A program made the translations under genes and the position numbers. From contig JADKIZ010000006.1 in NCBI GenBank assembly GCA_016722445.1, forward strand, positions 62,001 to 126,000: a DNA stretch of 64,000 nt, in the 5' to 3' direction. How positions within the stretch are numbered: the stretch's first letter is position 1; each line of letters starts with the position of its first letter. The stretch is from Flavobacteriales bacterium. Lineage in GTDB: Bacteria; Bacteroidota; Bacteroidia; Flavobacteriales_D; Sanyastnellaceae. Positions 35,498 to 43,616 of the stretch are shown one piece after another. The notes below the pieces were generated by a model. That model was not told the origin of the DNA, ran no database searches, and saw nothing but the letters and a program-made list of their open reading frames with translations.

Positions 35498-36439
35498 ATG
35501 AATGATATGGTGAAAATACTAGCCGGATCGGCCTCTCAATATCTGGGTGAAACCATTGCCCGTGACTTTGGAGTGGAATTAGGTAAAGTGATCATTCAAA
35601 GGTTCAGTGACGGTGAATTTCAGCCGTCTATCGAAGAAACGGTACGCGGAAAAGACGTGGTGATTATCCAATCTACTTTTCCACCAAGTGACAACTTGAT
35701 GGAATTGCTGTTGTTGATCGACGCCGCGAAAAGGGCTTCGGCCAAGCGCATTGTTGCCGTCATTCCATATTTCGGATTGGCACGCCAGGATAGAAAAGAT
35801 AAACCACGTGTTGCAATTGGTGCAAAACTGGCTGCAAACCTGCTGACTGCTGCTGGTGTTCATCGTGTAATTACCATGGACCTTCACGCGGAACAGATTC
35901 AGGGATTTTTTGAAGTTCCTGTCGATCATCTTTATGCGTCGACCATCTTTATACCTTATTTGAAAAGCCTCAATATTCCTGATCTCTTGATTGCTGCACC
36001 AGATACTGGGGGTACAAAAAGAGCAAACGCATATTCGAAATTACTTGGTTGTGATTTGGCCATTTGTTACAAGCAACGCAAAGTGGCAAATCAGGTGGAA
36101 AGCATGACGGTGATCGGAGATGTGAGAGATAAAAACGTGGTGATTGTCGATGATATGTGCGATACAGCAGGAACACTTTGCAAGGCAGCAGATGTAATGC
36201 TGGCAGGTGGAGCGAAATCTGTTCGCGCATTGTGCACACACCCTGTTTTAAGTGGTGAAGCATATGAACGTATCGATCGATCTTCACTGCTTGAAGTGTT
36301 TGTCACCGATAGCATTCCATTGAAAGATGGACGTCCGAAGGACAAAATAAAAGTCCTGCCGGTTTCAGGATTGTTTAGCGGAGTGCTTCACAACCTCATC
36401 GAGAACAAGAGTATTAGTTCTAATTTTATTATTTCGTAA
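35498..36439 (+). CDS. prs: Ribose-phosphate pyrophosphokinase
   Basis: Makes PRPP from ribose 5-phosphate and ATP, feeding purine, pyrimidine, histidine and NAD synthesis, including PurF and PurQ in this window. The 313-residue protein has the typical opening 'MVKILAGSASQYLGE...FSDGEFQPSIEETVRGKDVVIIQST', the catalytic and ATP region 'PYFGLARQDRKDKPR', the flag region 'ITMDLHAEQIQGFFEVPVDHLYA', and the PRPP-binding loop 'NVVIVDDMCDTAGTLCKA'. The start could also be at 35507 (MVKIL). It is followed after 22 bases by the L25 gene, a common order. Confidence 0.97.
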   Translation: MNDMVKILAGSASQYLGETIARDFGVELGKVIIQRFSDGEFQPSIEETVRGKDVVIIQSTFPPSDNLMELLLLIDAAKRASAKRIVAVIPYFGLARQDRKDKPRVAIGAKLAANLLTAAGVHRVITMDLHAEQIQGFFEVPVDHLYASTIFIPYLKSLNIPDLLIAAPDTGGTKRANAYSKLLGCDLAICYKQRKVANQVESMTVIGDVRDKNVVIVDDMCDTAGTLCKAADVMLAGGAKSVRALCTHPVLSGEAYERIDRSSLLEVFVTDSIPLKDGRPKDKIKVLPVSGLFSGVLHNLIENKSISSNFIIS

Positions 36440-36461
36440 TTCAATAAATCAATATAAACAC

Positions 36462-37052
36462 ATGAAACAAGTCTCATTGAGCGGTTCTCCAAGAGAGAAC
36501 GTAGGAAGAAAAGGCGCAGAGGAATTGCGTAGAAACGGTCGCATTCCTGGTGTAATCTATGGTGGTGCCAGCCAAGTAGCTTTCAGCATTCTGAAAAATG
36601 ACTGGGATAAAATCGTTAGCCGTCCTGACACCCTTCAGATCAACATTGAAGTTGGCGGTAAAACTTTCGCAACCATCATTCAGGAAACACAAATGCACCC
36701 TGTAACAGACAAGGTAACGCATATTGATTTGCTGGAACTTGTCCCAGGCAAAATGGTTAGAACAACGCTTCCAGTGCGCACTACGGGTGTATCTGAAGGT
36801 GTACGTAGCGGTGGTCGTCTGCTTCAGAACTACCGTAAAGTTAGAATCATTGCAAAGCCAGAATTCATTCCTGATGAAATCCAGTTGGATATCACAGATT
36901 TGAAAATTGGTGATATGATTCGTGTTCGTGACATTCAACTCGAAGGCTGTACACTGTTGGAAGCAGAAGCTTCTGCTGTAGTTTCAGTTCAGATGACCCG
37001 TGCTGCAATGGCTGATGCTGCTGCAACTGCGGCTACTGAGAAGAAGAAATAA
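36462..37052 (+). CDS. rplY: 50S ribosomal protein L25/general stress protein Ctc
   Basis: Binds 5S rRNA in the large subunit. The 196-residue product is the long CTC type: an N-terminal L25 domain ('SLSGSPRENVGRKGAEELRRNGRIPGVIYGG') followed by the TL5-like C-terminal domain ('MVRTTLPVRTTGVSEGVRSGGRLLQNYRKVRI'), and an Ala-rich, Lys-ending tail. It sits between prs and pth in the order common to many bacteria, with short gaps (22 and 37 bases), so the three are likely one operon. Confidence 0.96.
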   Translation: MKQVSLSGSPRENVGRKGAEELRRNGRIPGVIYGGASQVAFSILKNDWDKIVSRPDTLQINIEVGGKTFATIIQETQMHPVTDKVTHIDLLELVPGKMVRTTLPVRTTGVSEGVRSGGRLLQNYRKVRIIAKPEFIPDEIQLDITDLKIGDMIRVRDIQLEGCTLLEAEASAVVSVQMTRAAMADAAATAATEKKK

Positions 37053-37089
37053 TCTTTCGGTTCTGCACTAAGCAGGTCATTCATTTGAT

Positions 37090-37653
37090 ATGAAATACCT
37101 CATCGTTGGCCTTGGAAATATCGGCAGTGAATACGCCAATACCAGGCATAACATCGGATTTATGATATTGGACGCTCTTGCCGGAGCGTCCAATCTTTTT
37201 TTTACCCAGGACCGGTATGCTGATGTCGCAACATTGAAGTACAAGGGAAAAACGTTCGTGCTCATCAAGCCATCAACGTATATGAATCTGAGTGGAAATG
37301 CTGTGCGTTATTGGATGCAGCATGAAAAAATACCACTTGAAAATGTTCTGGTCATCACGGATGATCTCGCGTTACCACTTGGCAAAATCAGAATGCGTGG
37401 TCAGGGAAGCGACGGTGGTCACAATGGTCTGAAACACATCAATGAAATTCTTCAGTCACAGCAATATGCACGTTTGCGTTTTGGTATCAGCGCAGAATTC
37501 TCTAAAGGAAAGCAAGTAGATTATGTATTAGGTAAATGGTCAGATGAAGAATTGAAAATTCTTCCTGAGCGTATTGATGAAGCCTGCAAAGCAACGCTAA
37601 GCTTCGCACTCGCGGGTTTGGCGCGTACGATGAATCAATTCAATACGAAATAG
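37090..37653 (+). CDS. pth: Peptidyl-tRNA hydrolase
   Basis: Releases tRNA from peptidyl-tRNA that drops off ribosomes. The 187-residue protein has the family core: 'LIVGLGNIGSEYANTRHNIGFMILDAL' with the catalytic histidine in TRHNIG, 'LIKPSTYMNLSGNAV', 'DDLALPLGKIRMRGQGSDGGHNGLKHI' and 'RLRFGIS'. The C-terminal half 'VDYVLGKWSDEEL' is also typical. Third gene of the prs-rplY-pth set. It ends four bases before the stop of the convergent anti-sigma-like gene. Confidence 0.97.
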   Translation: MKYLIVGLGNIGSEYANTRHNIGFMILDALAGASNLFFTQDRYADVATLKYKGKTFVLIKPSTYMNLSGNAVRYWMQHEKIPLENVLVITDDLALPLGKIRMRGQGSDGGHNGLKHINEILQSQQYARLRFGISAEFSKGKQVDYVLGKWSDEELKILPERIDEACKATLSFALAGLARTMNQFNTK

Positions 37654-37657
37654 GGAA

Positions 37658-39217
37658 TTAAGGATTTGATACCTTGTCATAGACACGCTCTATCATTCCG
37701 ATAATTCCATGTCTTTTTTGTTTCGGTTGATTAGCTGAAACTTGACGATCAAAGCTGAATTGTCCGATTTTAATTCGAAAACGGTCTTCCGAAGCAGCCG
37801 TGTTCATCTCTAGTGATTCTTCCTTCACTTCAGTTATCCGGTTCATTTGACGCGTTGCCAGCGAGTATGCATAGGTGTTTTCAAGCTTATTCGCAGCGGC
37901 TCTGCCCAATAGGGAGAAGAGGTTCGCGTCCCCAGATGATGGAGTGTAAATCGGAGCGGCAGTTGGAGTATAAACCAACTCCATATCTGGAGCTTCAATG
38001 GCCAACTCCGTCAAGTTTTGATACACAGGCAAAAGCCCATCTTTACTTTGAAGTCGTTGTGGCAATTCCAGACGGTTTTGAGCTATTTCCCCGCTTTTAA
38101 CGGCTTCGAATGGCGATATTGGCGTTATGACTCTATTCGAGCCAGATGAATCGTTTTTCAAGGCTTCTGGACGATTTGCCACATCTGAATCCCCACTGGC
38201 ACTTTGGCCTTGTTGTGATGCCATTGAATTCACTGTTGTATCCGTTGATGAATCTAGCGGGGCATGAACTTCCACAGTTTGGGGTTTGCTGGTTTCGGCA
38301 AAACCTTGTTCTGTTCCTGTTTTTTGATTGCTAAACCACATGATCACAGCAATGGCCGCCGCTACACCACTGGCGTATGCAAAATATCGTTTGAGTGGTA
38401 TAACCACAGCAGCTTTCTGATACAGCGATGCCTTGTGCGGAAAAGTGATATGAGACGGGCTTGCAATACGTAAGCTCTGCAATTTTTCAAACAGACGTGC
38501 TGATTCTGGTTCTGATGAAATCAATGCCGTTGCAGCACTCTTTTCTGCACCTGTTAAATCACCTTCTGCATGTGCCGCTAGAAGTATCTCTTTGTTGGAG
38601 AGGTTTGGTGCTTCAGGAAATATTAATTCGCCTTTATGAGGAAAAGCAACATGATTCGACGAAAGTTTGATGGATAAAAATCTTTCGTAAACCTGGTTGA
38701 AGGTAGGTTCTGCAGCAAGTCTTTTCTCGAATTTTTTGACATCTTCAGGACTCGCATCACCTTCCAGAATTGAAATGATGAGTAATTCATCTTCAAGTCC
38801 AGTGGGCCATTCGCTAAAACGTATGGGTGATTTATCTTCCAAGATGGTCTTAGAGCTTATCAATCTTGCGCGTTTCATCGCTTGCTGATGCTTGCGCAAA
38901 TGCGGGTGAAGAATGAGTTGTGATTCAAGAAAATCCTTTTCAGATGAAGTCAGATTGGATTCTGCTTCTTTGGCAAGGAGCAGGTTGAGTTCTTCCGAAA
39001 ATTCGTCCTGCGCTTTCTTCAGAATAGATTTATCTGGGAAAACGATTTCTTCAGGGCTGTCGAATTTCAATGATTGATTTGTAATCAAATCGAATTCTTC
39101 GGCCAGATCAGAATTCACTTCGAGAAAGGCATGCAGCACTTGAACGGCATCATCACTGAGTTTGCCGTCGAGATAATCGATGAACCATATTTCATAATTT
39201 TCTCTGCTGATTTTCAT
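37658..39217 (-). CDS. Membrane protein with four anti-sigma-like repeats, probable sigma regulator
   Basis: The 519-residue product starts two bases after the ECF sigma gene at 39220. Its cytoplasmic part (residues 1-275) holds four divergent helical repeats of about 67 residues. Each has an acidic 'DG/EGD' turn with a following helix, and three of the four end in F-P-[DH]-K (FPDK 60-63, EDK 127-129, FPHK 192-195, FPHK 259-262). One membrane helix follows at about 277-295 (RYFAYASGVAAAIAVIMWF), then a disordered Ser/Thr/Gln-rich periplasmic region and a short basic C-terminal segment. The coupling to a sigma gene and the first repeat ('YEIWFIDYLDGKLSDDAVQVLHAFL') suggest an anti-sigma factor, inferred not shown. 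Confidence 0.8.
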   Translation of the reverse strand: MKISRENYEIWFIDYLDGKLSDDAVQVLHAFLEVNSDLAEEFDLITNQSLKFDSPEEIVFPDKSILKKAQDEFSEELNLLLAKEAESNLTSSEKDFLESQLILHPHLRKHQQAMKRARLISSKTILEDKSPIRFSEWPTGLEDELLIISILEGDASPEDVKKFEKRLAAEPTFNQVYERFLSIKLSSNHVAFPHKGELIFPEAPNLSNKEILLAAHAEGDLTGAEKSAATALISSEPESARLFEKLQSLRIASPSHITFPHKASLYQKAAVVIPLKRYFAYASGVAAAIAVIMWFSNQKTGTEQGFAETSKPQTVEVHAPLDSSTDTTVNSMASQQGQSASGDSDVANRPEALKNDSSGSNRVITPISPFEAVKSGEIAQNRLELPQRLQSKDGLLPVYQNLTELAIEAPDMELVYTPTAAPIYTPSSGDANLFSLLGRAAANKLENTYAYSLATRQMNRITEVKEESLEMNTAASEDRFRIKIGQFSFDRQVSANQPKQKRHGIIGMIERVYDKVSNP

Positions 39218-39219
39218 CT

Positions 39220-39711
39220 TTACATCACGTTCTCAAGTTTAACGATATAATCCTTTAATGCTATTCGTCCGCGGTATATATACACTTTCACCTGTGACTC
39301 GTTCAGTCCAGTTATTTTCTCAATATCTTCATAACTATATCCCTCATAATCCCTCAACATGATAACGCTCTTCTGCACAGGGGGCAGGCGATCCAGCGCA
39401 TCCTGGAGTATTTCCTGCAAGTCATTGTATTGTCTATTGGTGCCTCGATCTGAGGTTGCTAATTCTTCTGATTTATAATCTTGATGTCGTTTCTCTCTTC
39501 TCATCTGATCGATCATAGTATGATAACCAGCGGTAAAGATGTAGCTCTTGGCTTTTTCAAAACTTACTTCTTCAACCTTCGTCCACAACTTGGCGTATGT
39601 GTCCTGAACTAGATCCTTGGCTTTATCTTTATCCTTCACGTTTTTCAGGAGGAATCGATAAAGGCCATCGGAATACAAGTCAACACATTTGTTGTATTCG
39701 GCGGTAGTCAT
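39220..39711 (-). CDS. RNA polymerase ECF sigma-70 factor
   Basis: A 163-residue sigma factor with region 2 ('LYSDGLYRFLLKNVKDKDKAKDLVQDTYAKLWTKVEEV...KSYIFTAGYHTMIDQMRREKR') and region 4 ('LDRLPPVQKSVIMLRDYEGYSYEDIEKITGLNESQVKVYIYRGRIAL'). It probably controls envelope genes together with the anti-sigma-like protein encoded immediately downstream. The 120-base gap upstream contains the terminator of the lipoprotein gene at 39833. Confidence 0.95.
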   Translation of the reverse strand: MTTAEYNKCVDLYSDGLYRFLLKNVKDKDKAKDLVQDTYAKLWTKVEEVSFEKAKSYIFTAGYHTMIDQMRREKRHQDYKSEELATSDRGTNRQYNDLQEILQDALDRLPPVQKSVIMLRDYEGYSYEDIEKITGLNESQVKVYIYRGRIALKDYIVKLENVM

Positions 39712-39782
39712 GAATATTGAAGAGTTCTTTCAAAGATGAGACGAAGTACTTTCAAATTAGTTACAGGGTAAAAATATTCTGT

Positions 39783-39809
39783 AAAAAAAAGCCCCGCATG
39801 AAGCGGGGC
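39783..39809 (-). terminator. Rho-independent terminator for lipoprotein gene
   Basis: A perfect 7-bp GC stem (GCCCCGC 39791-39797, GCGGGGC 39803-39809) with a 5-base loop. On the minus strand it is followed by eight T, 24 bases after the stop of the gene at 39833. Confidence 0.92.
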
Positions 39810-39832
39810 TTTCAATATTGGTATGAATGGGA

Positions 39833-40747
39833 TTAATTACAACCCATTACTCCGAAACCTGTTACTTCTTCAACAGTAGGTTCTTCGTCGCCCAATCCAT
39901 CATCTTCGATAAATGATTCGAAGAGATCGAAAATACCAACGTAGGTACCATTGAAATTCATTTGACCTCCAGAAACAGTGAGTGTTCCCCCATTAGAGAA
40001 GTACAAATTGAAGTCCTGGAAATCGAGGACAAAAGATCCAGCCAAATCTTCGAGATCTGAATCAGCATCTTCATCCAACCAGCTAAACACTTCGTGACTA
40101 CCGCTTAGGTCTTCAGAGAATACGAAGTATTCAGCGAAGCCAAAGATGTATTCAAAAGGATCGAAATCCTCAGCGTTCATATCTGCGTTGGCAAGTCCTT
40201 CAAAGTCTCCGGAAATTCCGAATACAGCTCCGAACTCCTCCCAACCGGTGTCACCACCGAATAGATCGCCGAAGCCATCTCCTTCAGCAACTTCTTCAAC
40301 GCTCAAACAAATTGAAATATCAATGTTGAGCGCAGTGTTGCCTGCAACTACAGTACCACCGCCGCCACCACCAGAAACACCAACACCCGCTGTAATCACG
40401 AGGTAGTCACCGCTTCCGTCAGTGTAAACCATAGCACCATTGCCATCTGGGTCATCAAAAGAGAAACCAGCATCAGGATCTGCAAAAACCAGATCACGTG
40501 AGCCATTGCTCAATTCAATGAAACGCTCATTTACAGCGTCCCAGTAGCGTAGTTTAGGTAAACGAGCATACATGTCCTTTGCAGTGCGTGTCTGTTGCTC
40601 TGTCAGGGTGATTTTTTTCCCTTCTTGAACTTCTTTCGCGCTTCCTGCAGTGGTTACATACTCTTCTTTGTTACACCCTGCTATAAAAATAGCACTGGCA
40701 GCCAAAGTGCCAAAGAGTGCTTTTTTCAGGTTAAACGATTTGTTCAT
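39833..40747 (-). CDS. Acidic lipoprotein of unknown function
   Basis: The 304-residue protein has a lipoprotein signal (lipobox IAGC, C25) and a mature region unusually rich in Asp, Glu, Gly and Phe. It contains a Gly run ('VGVSGGGGGGTVVAG') and a motif string 'GFGDLFGGDTGWEEFGAVFG'. No known domain was recognised. It lies 14 bases downstream of an outer-membrane barrel gene on the same strand, so both are probably made together and may interact at the outer membrane. It is followed by a strong terminator. Confidence 0.78.
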   Translation of the reverse strand: MNKSFNLKKALFGTLAASAIFIAGCNKEEYVTTAGSAKEVQEGKKITLTEQQTRTAKDMYARLPKLRYWDAVNERFIELSNGSRDLVFADPDAGFSFDDPDGNGAMVYTDGSGDYLVITAGVGVSGGGGGGTVVAGNTALNIDISICLSVEEVAEGDGFGDLFGGDTGWEEFGAVFGISGDFEGLANADMNAEDFDPFEYIFGFAEYFVFSEDLSGSHEVFSWLDEDADSDLEDLAGSFVLDFQDFNLYFSNGGTLTVSGGQMNFNGTYVGIFDLFESFIEDDGLGDEEPTVEEVTGFGVMGCN

Positions 40748-40761
40748 GGTATTTTGTTAGA

Positions 40762-41574
40762 TTAGTTGAACAACCAACCGAGACGGAGAGTAGGCTGGAA
40801 TGTAACACCCCATGCAGACTCTTTGTAGTTACCACTGCCATCACCGATGATGGTGTTGTATTCAACAGCAGTAGCTTCTTCGTTCCAAACAGCTTGGTCG
40901 TTGAAGTCAGTATCGCCTTGTGCTTCTGCGCTATATTTCCAAGCGTCAGCGTTAGATGCTGCAGTTTCGCTGTCTTTGTATTTTGTAGACTGGAAACCAA
41001 GACCGAGTTCAGCACCGAGGTAGAAATGATCTGCAAAGTAGAAGTCAGTTCCCAAAACAAGACCAAGACCGAAAGTGCTTGTTCCTTGGATACGCTCCAT
41101 TTCCCAAGTCTGGAAGTTTTCTGGTTTTGAAGTGTCGTCTGCATTGTTTGCATTGTGGAACTCACGAGTCAAAGTTGACTTACCAGTGATGAAATAGAGC
41201 TGAGCACCAGCGTATGGAGAAAGACGGTCAGTACCTGCAAAGTGCATTTCATAACCTACACCAATACCGATAGAACGGTTAGCTTCTGTATCGTAAAGTT
41301 CTGGGATTACCACAGTTTTACCATCGCTACCTGGAACTTTAGTTTGCTGAGCTCTTACAGTTTGTGTTTTGTCGCCATTCATAAGGAGATTAACACGGAG
41401 AGCGCCTGATTCGCTGAGGAACATACGGTAGCGGATACCGTTAACGCTGATCGGACTTCCACCGAGTGGTGCAAACTGAACCTCGAGGTTGTGTTCGCCA
41501 CCTTCTTGTTTTTGTGCGTTTGCTCCCGTCACAGTGAGAAGAGCAACTGCCAATGAAAAGATAATTTTTTTCAT
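40762..41574 (-). CDS. Outer-membrane beta-barrel protein
   Basis: The 270-residue protein has a signal peptide (MKKIIFSLAVALLTVTGANAQ) and a series of amphipathic strands: 'HNLEVQFAPLGGSPI', 'SIGIGVGYEMHFAGTDRLSPYAGAQLYFI', 'TFGLGLVLGTDFYFADHFYLGAELGLGFQS', 'WGVTFQPTLRLGWLFN'. The terminal aromatic/Asn end and alternating hydrophobicity fit a small barrel. Function unknown. It is the first gene of a pair with the acidic lipoprotein. The frame is open upstream to 41607, but the signal peptide sets the start at 41574. Confidence 0.8.
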   Translation of the reverse strand: MKKIIFSLAVALLTVTGANAQKQEGGEHNLEVQFAPLGGSPISVNGIRYRMFLSESGALRVNLLMNGDKTQTVRAQQTKVPGSDGKTVVIPELYDTEANRSIGIGVGYEMHFAGTDRLSPYAGAQLYFITGKSTLTREFHNANNADDTSKPENFQTWEMERIQGTSTFGLGLVLGTDFYFADHFYLGAELGLGFQSTKYKDSETAASNADAWKYSAEAQGDTDFNDQAVWNEEATAVEYNTIIGDGSGNYKESAWGVTFQPTLRLGWLFN

Positions 41575-41713
41575 ATTAATGTTGAGTTTTTGGATTTGTA
41601 ACGGCAATAATCTGAATAAAATCGGTGATTCCGGTTGAAAAATCTCATGTTTTTCACACTTTTCATGTTAATACAAAAGTGTTAAAATAGATAATTCCCT
41701 CAAAAACAGTGAT

Positions 41714-43558
41714 TTATTCAACGGTGACACTTTTTGCTAAGTTTCTTGGTTGGTCAACATTGCACCCGCGCATCACTGCAATATGGTATGCAAGGAGCTG
41801 AAGTGGGATGACGGAAACGATCGGAACCAGACTATCATCCGTCTTTGGAATTTCAATAACGTGATCCGCTAAGTCTTTAACAGTTTTGTCTCCGGCAGTC
41901 ACAATGGCGATGATTTTACCTTTTCTCGCCTTCACTTCCTGAATATTACTCACCACTTTTTCATAGGAATGTCCTTGTGTTGCGATCACAAACACAGGCA
42001 TTTCCTCGTCAATAAGTGCGATTGGTCCGTGCTTCATTTCTGCAGCAGGATAACCTTCGGCATGGATATAGGAGATTTCTTTCAGTTTTAAAGCGCCTTC
42101 CAATGCTACAGGAAAGCTGTATCCACGTCCAAGATATAGAGCATTGCGGTGATCTTTATAAATCTCGGCAATGGTCTCTACCTGTGCATTTGTTTTCAAA
42201 ACTTCCTCTACTTTGTCTGGAATAGAATTGAGTTCAGCCATCAAGCGGTGCAGTCTTTCATTGGTGATCGTACCACGTTTATGTGCTACAGCCAATGCGA
42301 TCTGATACAATACTGTTACTTGCGCTGTAAATGCTTTGGTAGATGCCACACCAATTTCTGGTCCGGCATGGGTGTATGCACCTGAATGCGTAGCCCTTGA
42401 AATAGTTGAGCCAACCACATTGCAGACCCCGAAAATGTAGGCACCTTTTTCTTTTGCCAACTCAATGGCCGCAAGTGTATCCGCTGTTTCTCCAGATTGA
42501 GAAATCGCAATTACGATGTCTCCTTTTTGAATGATCGGGTCGCGGTACCTGAACTCTGAAGCATATTCCACTTCGGTCGGAATTCTAGCAAATTCTTCGA
42601 AGAGATATTCTGCCACAAGTCCGGCGTGCCAAGATGTGCCGCATGCTACGATAAGGATTCTATTGACATTCACCCACTTTTCTTCATGGCGATCTATCCC
42701 ACTCATCTTGATCATGCCCAATCCCAAATTGAGACGGCCGCGAATAGAATCCTGTATAGATCTGGGTTGTTCATGAATCTCCTTTAACATAAAGGAATCA
42801 TAACCACCTTTCTCAATGGTTTCGAGTTTTAACTCAAGCGCTTGGATATATGGGGTCTTTTGTTTGTTCTGAATGGTAACAATTTTCAGTCCGGTTGTCC
42901 GGTCGATTAACGCCACCTCTTCATCTTCAAGATAGACAACATTATTGGTGTATTCAATGAATGGTGTAGCGTCAGATGCAATGAAGTATTCGTTATCTGA
43001 ACCGATTCCAATGACCAATGGACTTGATTTTTTAGCGCAAATCAGTCGGTCTGGATTTCGTTTATCCATTAAAACAATCGCATATGCACCAACTACTTCA
43101 CCAAGCGCCATGCGCACAGCTTCGAACAAGTCGACATTGGCTTTTACACAGATGTCTTCAATAAAATGAACGAGTACTTCGGTGTCTGTATCACTTTTAA
43201 AAGTATGCCCCTGATTGATGAGGGCGGCTTTCAGAGAAGCATAGTTCTCAATTATTCCATTATGTATCAAGACGATGTTACCATCTCCTGAAATGTGAGG
43301 GTGTGCATTGACATCGTTTGGAACACCGTGAGTAGCCCATCTTGTGTGACCAATACCTATATGTCCGTCGATATCATTTTTTTGAACAAGATTTTCGAGA
43401 TCAGCAACCTTGCCCTTGCATTTGTAGAGGTTAAAGTTGCCATTTTCGATCATAGCAACTCCGGCACTATCGTAGCCGCGATATTCTAATCTTTTGAGTC
43501 CCTTTACAAGAATAGGGTAAGCGTCCTGGTTACCAATGAAGCCAACAATTCCACACAT
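41714..43558 (-). CDS. glmS: Glutamine--fructose-6-phosphate aminotransferase GlmS
   Basis: Makes glucosamine 6-phosphate from fructose 6-phosphate and glutamine, the first step to UDP-GlcNAc for peptidoglycan and lipid A. The 614-residue product has the Cys2 nucleophile (MCGIVGFIG), the glutaminase motifs 'RGYDSAGVAM' and 'GIGHTRWATHG', two SIS sugar-binding domains ('GTSWHAGLVAEYLFEE', 'SQSGETADTLAAIELAK', 'LGRGYSFPVALEGALKLKEISYIHAEGYPAAEMKHGPIALI') and the C-terminal 'VDQPRNLAKSVTVE'. No glmS ribozyme-like leader was seen in the 58 bases before it. It follows the DUF4270 gene. Confidence 0.98.
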   Translation of the reverse strand: MCGIVGFIGNQDAYPILVKGLKRLEYRGYDSAGVAMIENGNFNLYKCKGKVADLENLVQKNDIDGHIGIGHTRWATHGVPNDVNAHPHISGDGNIVLIHNGIIENYASLKAALINQGHTFKSDTDTEVLVHFIEDICVKANVDLFEAVRMALGEVVGAYAIVLMDKRNPDRLICAKKSSPLVIGIGSDNEYFIASDATPFIEYTNNVVYLEDEEVALIDRTTGLKIVTIQNKQKTPYIQALELKLETIEKGGYDSFMLKEIHEQPRSIQDSIRGRLNLGLGMIKMSGIDRHEEKWVNVNRILIVACGTSWHAGLVAEYLFEEFARIPTEVEYASEFRYRDPIIQKGDIVIAISQSGETADTLAAIELAKEKGAYIFGVCNVVGSTISRATHSGAYTHAGPEIGVASTKAFTAQVTVLYQIALAVAHKRGTITNERLHRLMAELNSIPDKVEEVLKTNAQVETIAEIYKDHRNALYLGRGYSFPVALEGALKLKEISYIHAEGYPAAEMKHGPIALIDEEMPVFVIATQGHSYEKVVSNIQEVKARKGKIIAIVTAGDKTVKDLADHVIEIPKTDDSLVPIVSVIPLQLLAYHIAVMRGCNVDQPRNLAKSVTVE

Positions 43559-43616
43559 ATTGTGATAGTTTTAGCGGGTGAATTTTGATACAAATTAAAC
43601 GACAGATCACCAAAAA

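Noticed and set aside
43559..43616. glmS ribozyme/riboswitch
   Set aside because: Only 58 bases separate glmS from the DUF4270 gene and no ribozyme core is visible; the ribozyme is typical of Gram-positives.
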